A DNA stretch of 64,000 bases, taken from positions 1,800,501 through 1,864,500 of the forward strand of contig NC_134960.1 in assembly GCF_965638725.1 (NCBI RefSeq), written 5' to 3'. The translations under genes were made by a program, and so were the position numbers. Positions 46,801-64,000 of the stretch are shown piece by piece. The stretch comes from Aptenodytes patagonicus. Its lineage: Eukaryota; Chordata; Aves; Sphenisciformes; Spheniscidae. Within the stretch, counting starts at the first letter, position 1, and each line of letters opens with the position of its first letter. Below the pieces are notes generated by a model that saw only the letters and a list, made by a program, of their open reading frames with translations, did not search any database and was not told the origin of the DNA.

Positions 46801-48998
46801 TCCGCCATCAGGTCCAAGCTAGACTGCAGAAGCAGGCGGTCATAACGTGCAAACAACTGCTCTCCAACCAACTCTTTAACCTAAACAAAGATCAAAGAAA
46901 GATTACATGCATCTGAAATTCTGAGCCTGCTAGCTTCAGCAAAAAACAGTAAGTCAATGAAAAAGTACCTACACCTGGGAGGAATCCACTTTATATTCTC
47001 CACCAGGTCATGAAAATACTCCTAGAAATGCTATTTCAATAGTAATTACTCAAATGAAAAGCATGCGGTGTCAAATGCAACGGGACATTAATTCAGGCCT
47101 CTGACCAACGCCAGTACTAACAGGGTGGGCAAAATACGTGCCGCGTGATCCAGTTCTAACTCCGATGCCTCTGTGTGGCTCGGAGTATGAAAAAAAAGCT
47201 TCCCCAGGTATATTCACAACGCTCACCATGAAAAGCCACACCTTGTCTTCTGTAATTATTGGTCAGTTAGCAGAACTCTACCATCGCTGCTTGCACACGT
47301 CTATTACCTGGCCAGGAGTAGCAACAGAAGAACACTTCGGTTCTGGACAGTTGAGACAGTGGACCTGACCATCCCTGATCTGTATTTCAAAGTAGTCCTT
47401 CAGGCATGCTTTGCAGTATACATGGCTGCACTCGGTGAAGTACATACATTCACTGCCCAGCTTCTCACAGAAGCAGATATTGCACAAGTACATCTTACTG
47501 TTAAAGCACTTCCTCCTCTGAGCCTGATCAAAGTCCAAGATTTCCCTAATCAGACTCGACAACGATTCCACATCCTGCACAGCTCTTGCGTCGACGATTT
47601 CTTCTTCAGCCGCTGCGGAGCCTGCTGCACCACCACAATCCTTCTCGGCGTCGAGAGGGACCAAAGGTGTCCTACTCTGCCCATTCCCTTGATGGCACAT
47701 TTTTAGCTCATATGGGGAGGAAATATTCAGGTAACTCAGTGTTTCTTCCTTCAGAAACTGCATCCAGGCAAACAAGACCACACAGCCTCGATTCTCTTCC
47801 CATACATTGTCTAAGTGTTTGCAAAGAGCGCTGAGCTAGAAAAGAAAAAACAATTCCAGGTTTCAGCAAGCTCTGACAACTCGTTACTGTTTTCCTCTCC
47901 CATGGTCCCCCTTCGTGCATATTTAGATTTCAGATTCTGGAGGTTTTTATACGTAACATAAAATACGTGTCAAAATAATGCTCACAGATGCAAGCTTTCA
48001 TTCCCCAGAATGGTGACCAAATAAAAACAAGTAGGAAACAAAAGAAAAGCCAACTGCAAGAGCAATGTAATCACTTACGTCTTAATTTTACTTTCACCTA
48101 CTACATTAACATCCCCCAGAGCACTGTTAATGACGAACTTACTCGCGATCACAGCAGCTCTGTTAAAATGTTAAAACTGTTGTGCAAACCTGGGCTTGGG
48201 AGAGCCATTTTCCACTGAGGGTAAACACCGGGGGGGAGGTTGATGGGTAGTCTGGTGGGAGTTCAAAATTCAGCACAAGGGGAGGCAGAAAGCAAACGGT
48301 GTATTCAAACCCGTTGTTCTGGAGGCTTTCCGTGGAACTGCCTGAATCAAAGAGAATTGAGACGGTTTGAGATGAAAACTAATGAACTGTAACTGTTTAT
48401 GACAGGTATCTCCTTTCATTTGATAAATTTTTTGGGTTTAAAAATTATTTCTTCAACCCTAAATAACAAAACTTCTCAGTACGGTAAAATTTCATGGGGT
48501 TGTATGCATATGGTTAAATCAGTAAACACCAGTACTGTGAAATATCAGATCCTGCACGAACCTGGGAAGACGTATCCTCAAGGAAAAAAAAAAAAACAAA
48601 CTAACTTAATTATTCCAAAGAAATACTATTACTCATCTCTAATTTTAAAGTCCACTAAAGAGGCTGCATGTACGAGGATGAAATCACCCACTCAGATATA
48701 AACCCCAACAATACCACAAGCACCGCACGGGGTCAGTCACGGCTTTCTCTGCCCAGGGTTCCTATAGGTCGCTAGAGCAGCAACCACCGGAAAATGAGCT
48801 TGGTAAAAACTAATTTCGGGATAACACAAAACATCTCAACTCACCACTCACAAAAATTTTGAAGTTTTGGGGCAACTCCAGACAAATTCTGGTTTCTCCT
48901 CCTTGGGCCGACTCGGCTCTCTTAAACTCATCTTCATCATAAATGCTAGCCAGAGCCAGCAGCTCATCCTCCTGAGCTTCTTTGTCTTCTGAAGACAT
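43808..48998 (-). CDS. RNF14: E3 ubiquitin ligase RNF14 (RBR type, ARA54)
   Basis: RING-between-RING ubiquitin ligase first described as an androgen-receptor coactivator and also linked to clearing stalled translation factors. Seven coding exons join in phase: 48845-48998, 48190-48341, 47308-47835, 46652-46880, 45815-45987, 45101-45231 and 43808-43865, 1,425 bases giving 474 aa, equal to human. An N-terminal RWD domain spans about 1-140. RING1 starts at Cys220 (CNICFCEKLGSEC). The IBR follows (CTMGICSRCNYAFCTLC). RING2 has CPCCGTHIEKLDGCNKMTC, with the catalytic cysteine at 417. The tail is acidic. The start ATG opens MSSEDKEAQEDELLALASIY, nine bases after a CCACAG acceptor, so the leader is spliced. 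Convergent with GNPDA1; its promoter is probably the CpG island at 50160-50960. Confidence 0.97.
45101..45231 (-). CDS. RNF14: RNF14 coding exon 6 (RING2 catalytic Cys)
   Basis: Codes residues 413-455. KLDGCNKMTC holds catalytic Cys417, followed by zinc ligands in CTGCMQYFCWLC. Confidence 0.97.
45815..45987 (-). CDS. RNF14: RNF14 coding exon 5
   Basis: Codes residues 355-412: the helical linker EKLMDLRNEYLEADEATKR and the opening CPCCGTHIE of RING2. Confidence 0.97.
46652..46880 (-). CDS. RNF14: RNF14 coding exon 4 (IBR)
   Basis: Codes residues 279-354: VKELVGEQLFARYDRLLLQ, then the IBR zinc-binding segment CPRPGCQTPVMQEPGC to HGVSPC. The donor is GTGAGT. Confidence 0.97.
47308..47835 (-). 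CDS. RNF14: RNF14 coding exon 3 (end of RWD, RING1)
   Basis: The largest exon, residues 103-278. It finishes the RWD domain, carries a variable acidic linker (AAAEEEIVDARAVQDVE) and all of RING1, Cys220 to about 270. Confidence 0.97.
48190..48341 (-). CDS. RNF14: RNF14 coding exon 2 (RWD)
   Basis: Codes residues 52-102, including the RWD core FELPPDYPSTSPPVFTLSG. The donor is GTTTGC, weaker than the others. Confidence 0.95.
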
Positions 48999-49007
48999 TT
49001 AAATTTT
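48845..49007 (-). CDS. RNF14: RNF14 first coding exon
   Basis: Contains nine leader bases and codes residues 1-51 from the ATG at 48996-48998. The acceptor CCACAG shows that at least one non-coding exon lies upstream. Confidence 0.95.
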
Positions 49008-49536
49008 CTGTGGAGTTAACACCACTCTACAAGATCAACTGAGTTAACGCATCCTATTCAAATTACTAATTCGGGGTATCTATTTTATACTACTATGATA
49101 AGATTTAGAAACCCAAGTAACTGCTATAAAACAATGTAAAATATAATTAAGGTTTTTTACAGGCTGAGAAAATATTAGTAGCTTTATAAAATATAAAACA
49201 CCTTAACAGCGCACTGAAAAGTCAAAAAGCAAAGTGTAGTGGCCAAAGACAGCTGTAAGGGGGAAAACAGTGAAATACACTGACGGGGAGTGACAGAGGG
49301 ACATTTTGTTAACGTTTGAAAGGGAAAAGAGACTGAAAAACAAGAAAAAGGAATTAGTAACAGTATCTCTCGTCCGCTGTTCTGAAACAAACAAACAAAA
49401 AGCCCCACTTATGATTAAGGTTATTGAAGATATCAAAAAGAAGCTTCAAATCCTCACAGGCACCTTGTAGATGCACTCCTGTACCACTGCCGTTCTAGAT
49501 TTGGGGAAATAAAGCCACATTTTAACGGATTACCTT

Positions 49537-49542
49537 TTTATT
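49537..49542 (-). promoter_or_regulatory. Poly(A) signal after the orphan ORF
   Basis: AATAAA on the minus strand, 35 bases past the stop of the ORF at 49577-49738. Confidence 0.4.
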
Positions 49543-49576
49543 CACAACTGCGCAGTGGCAAAGCTGTCGGTACTGG

Positions 49577-49738
49577 TTACTGACCAAGGACAGCCAGGTT
49601 AGCAGGGCCAGCGCAGAGCCCCTGACCATTCCTCTGGGAGAACTCGAGGTCATAAACTTTTTCGCATGTAAGGCATGAAAAATGCCGACTTTTGTTGTCG
49701 AAGTGCATATGGTTATGGCACCGGTACTTCTGGGCTGC
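49577..49738 (-). CDS. Orphan terminal-exon-like ORF with CxxC
   Basis: After an acceptor, TTTGTTTGGCTACAG, the minus strand stays open for 53 codons to TAA at 49577-49579. The peptide includes KYRCHNHMHFDNKSRHFSC and CLTCEKVYDLE, a possible zinc-binding pattern. AATAAA follows at 49537-49542, so it has the parts of a 3' terminal exon. It lies between the RNF14 CpG island and the first RNF14 coding exon. I do not recognise the protein. It may be an alternative early-terminating RNF14 transcript, the last exon of a small gene, or a leader exon that is open by chance. Confidence 0.35.
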   Translation of the reverse strand, partial: AAQKYRCHNHMHFDNKSRHFSCLTCEKVYDLEFSQRNGQGLCAGPANLAVLGQ

Positions 49739-50159
49739 CTGTAGCCAAACAAACAAACGCACGCTCAGAGGGATTAAAGTCCCCTCAGCATTTTCATTAC
49801 GAATGTTAACAAACGCTTCATTTGAGCGGACACGCTCAGTAATTCAGAACAGCCTTTCTGCAGCTCTGAGAGCAGCAACTCGTCTGTACGCGTTAAGCTG
49901 CGATCGCTGCAACTCCGGCTGTTACCTGCACCAACCCAGCAGCCCGGGAAGGGCCCCACCGAAGTCGACCGAAGTCCCACCCGGCTGCTTCCCCCCCCCA
50001 GCGTCCAGGGCGATCGCTCAAACGGCGAAGAAGAGGCAGCCCTTCCGAACAAGCGGCGCGGGCAGGAAAAAACGTAACCGAAAAGCGTTCGGGGAGCAGC
50101 GGAAAGAATTAAAGCAGCAGCCGGGTTCTCAGGTCAGGCTCCCCCACACAAGCAGCCGT

Positions 50160-50960
50160 ACGATTGTTACTTCAGCTTCAACCGTGCCCGTCTTTTCGCG
50201 CTGGCGCACCCGCCTAACGCACCGCCTAAAGCGTGCCGGCAGCTCTCTTCAGGCCACGGGGCAGCGGGAGCAGCAGCACGCCGCCCCGCCGCCCGGCCCG
50301 GGGCTCTGGGGCCCGCCGAGGCGAGGCCGCGCGGGGCGGAGGGAGGCCCGGGCCGCGCCGGGCGCTCCGCAGCCCGCACGCCCAGCGCTGCCGGCCACCA
50401 CCCCGCGTCCACCGCGGCACAGTCCGGCCTGCTCCTCGGCCCGGCCCGGCCCGCCACCCCGCTGCGGCCTGCCCCGCCTCACCGGTTACCTCAGCCGCGG
50501 CCGCAGGCGTGCGGCCCGCGGGACGGCGAGGCGGGGCACGGCCGGGCCCGGCCCGGCCCCTCACGGCACCGCACGGCACGGCGCGGCCCGGCCGGCGCCG
50601 CGCCCGAGCAGACGTGGGGAGGCGGGAGGAGGGAACGACCGCCGGGCGGAGGCGCCGGCCCGCCCCGCGCCGCCGCAGCGCCCCCGGCGGCCGGGAGGGA
50701 CGGCAGCACCGGGCCGCAGCGCCGGGCCGCGGCCCCGCCCGGGGAGCGCTGCGCAGCCCCGGCTCAGCGCGGGTTTCTCGGGGGGGCGGCTGCCGAAGGC
50801 GGGCCGAGGGGCTGGCCCGGCCGAGGGGCTGGCCCGGCCCCGGGGCCGCTCCGAAAACGCCGCCGCCCCCCCCACAACCTTCCCCGAGAAGCGCTCCCGG
50901 CAGGCGCAGGGCCCCCCCGAGCGTTCATTAGCGCCACCTCGTTAACGTGGGTTTGAATCG
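50160..50960. promoter_or_regulatory. CpG island, probable RNF14 promoter
   Basis: Very GC- and CpG-rich block upstream of RNF14 on the minus strand and just past the 3' end of HSPA4. Long ORFs here on both strands come from base composition. A non-coding first exon of RNF14 is expected inside it but its donor was not fixed. Confidence 0.7.
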
Positions 50961-51141
50961 ACGCCCGTAAAGCACCACCTCGCCCTGTCAGCACGAACAG
51001 CATTAAAGCCTTTGTGCGGCAGGGCAGAGCTCTGCGCGCGCCTCCGGCAACGAAGGACGCGGCCCTGGCATCGACCCCGAGACCCTGTTCTCTCCATCGC
51101 AATCAACAGCGGGAGAAGGCCATCCAGTAGAATCCAGTGCG

Positions 51142-51147
51142 TTTATT
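51142..51147 (-). promoter_or_regulatory. Distal poly(A) signal of HSPA4
   Basis: AATAAA on the minus strand, about 1.07 kb past the HSPA4 stop. Its use would place the transcript end near 51125, under 200 bases from the RNF14 CpG island. Confidence 0.5.
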
Positions 51148-52176
51148 TCTTGCAATAGCCGAATGGGTGTTTCAGCTTCAGATTTTAACACGTACAAATT
51201 AATGTTTGCAAGTTTAATAACAACCAGTACTAGAAGCAAATCATTGTATAAAGCTCATAGGAAAAAAAAAATGCCAAATGGGTCAGGTCTTTCTTTTCCT
51301 GGGGAAAAAAAAAAAAAAAAAGACAAAACCAAACCCCAAGCATTCCAAACGAAGGCCTCGTGGAAACAAGCATACCCCCTCCAGAAAAAGTTATGAACAA
51401 GTCAGGATCAACTGTCGGTGTAGGCAGCTGAAATACAAGTATTCATTCCTCCTACAAGCAGCTAATTTAACTAGTGACAAAGTTTACACGGTCCGATTAG
51501 CTGGGGAGCGTGCCAGGAGGACCCCTTCCTGGCCAGGAGGACCTTCAGAGCCTGATCCGCAGGAGCTGCCGCTCTCCGAGTCGAGCCGGCCAGGCCAGAT
51601 GCGAGGGCACCAGCTGAGGACTAAACGTACCGATACTACCGCCCACTGCTCTGCAAACCTGCTGGAACTATGAACTGTCCGACTGCAAATCAAAATAGAT
51701 CTATAGTGTGTTAACACGAAAACAAGGGCTAGACTGAGATGAGCGAATGAAAGACTATGCTTCAGGCTCCAGCAGGAGCACCCCCCTCTCCCCCCGTCTC
51801 TTCTTGCAGTCCTAGCGTTAACGGACACTTCGTGTGAACCCCGTTGCCATAACCCACAAGAGAACATGAACAAACGACTGTGTGCCAAGCTAGACTTGAG
51901 AGGTTGCTGTCCCACTACTTCAAAATAAGATTGATTCACCCTGGACGTTAAAAACAGAATCAGCTTATGGCTGTTCCTGCAGGTCTAGTAAGAATACCAA
52001 AACTTCTAAATACAATCGTTAACGGCAAGAAATACTGCTTATGTGACTGAGTCGTTAGCTACCTAAGTGTTCTGACTTGAGGCATTGACCAAACCTCTCC
52101 AAAAATTCCTAAGAGCACTGCGGTATGCACTTGCTTCAATTTGTATTCAGAACATACAAAGTTGACAACTTAAAGC

Positions 52177-52182
52177 TTTATT
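52177..52182 (-). promoter_or_regulatory. Proximal poly(A) signal of HSPA4
   Basis: AATAAA on the minus strand 34 bases beyond the stop codon. A possible alternative end, though unusually close. Confidence 0.35.
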
Positions 52183-52215
52183 GTAGTTTGCAATAATATA
52201 AACAAGTGCTGAAAT

Positions 52216-63894
<11,679 letters not shown>

Positions 63895-64000
63895 CTAGAG
63901 GAAAAGAAATCTTTAATACAACATGTCAAGGGAACATCTGAATTTCAAACAGAAGACAGAGTTTTGTTCTCATGCTTCCCTCGCCAGACTATTTTGTCAT

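Larger units (their letters stand above)
51125..52215 (-). other. HSPA4: Probable HSPA4 3' UTR
   Basis: Non-coding sequence between the HSPA4 stop and the distal poly(A) signal. A second AATAAA at 52177-52182, only 34 bases past the stop, could give a very short 3' UTR. A run of A near 51304-51320 is the only simple repeat. Confidence 0.5.

Noticed and set aside
49692-50945. 417-codon plus-strand ORF
   Set aside because: It is a GC-rich chance frame across the RNF14 CpG island with low-complexity Pro/Arg/Ala content and no resemblance to a known protein.

Overview
The window looks like a piece of a bird chromosome. It holds four multi-exon vertebrate genes with canonical GT-AG introns, CpG-island promoters, fairly compact introns and CR1 LINE copies, one of them ending in the ATTCTATG octamer repeat typical of avian CR1. 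No species can be named from the sequence alone. Family and human comparisons are from memory; no database search was possible.

Layout, left to right. 1 to about 7,100: intergenic flank without a confirmed gene, holding one unexplained exon-like segment on the minus strand (4937-5032). About 7,150-28,459: NDFIP1 on the minus strand, seven coding exons, 215 aa, an AT-rich 3' UTR to the left of the stop at 10,516, and a 12.5 kb first intron carrying a relatively young 5'-truncated CR1 (21,371 to about 23,770). About 28,460-35,400: divergent intergenic region between the NDFIP1 and GNPDA1 CpG islands. 35,796-39,488: GNPDA1 on the plus strand, six coding exons, 288 aa, with a YY1-type start-site motif and an AGGT tetranucleotide array just upstream. 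39,489-43,807: tail-to-tail region of GNPDA1 and RNF14 with an old CR1 remnant. 43,808-48,998: RNF14 on the minus strand, seven coding exons, 474 aa. About 49,500-49,740: an exon-like ORF with its own poly(A) signal. 50,160-50,960: CpG island, probable RNF14 promoter. 51,120-63,894: HSPA4 on the minus strand, 17 coding exons covering all but about the first 55 codons; the 5' end lies beyond the right edge.

The genes have unrelated jobs: NDFIP1 is an endosomal adaptor for NEDD4-family ubiquitin ligases, GNPDA1 links amino-sugar breakdown to glycolysis, RNF14 is an RBR-type E3 ligase and HSPA4 is an Hsp110-class chaperone co-factor. They are neighbours by chromosome history. NDFIP1-GNPDA1-RNF14 is the order known from human 5q31, while HSPA4 next to RNF14 differs from human, where the two are megabases apart.

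Most worth checking: a one-base excess in an HSPA4 exon (57,720-57,723) that breaks an otherwise intact gene and is probably an assembly error; two orphan exon-like ORFs (4937-5032 and 49,577-49,738); and the splice-donor-like AGGT array in the GNPDA1 leader. I did not find a clearly new biological system.
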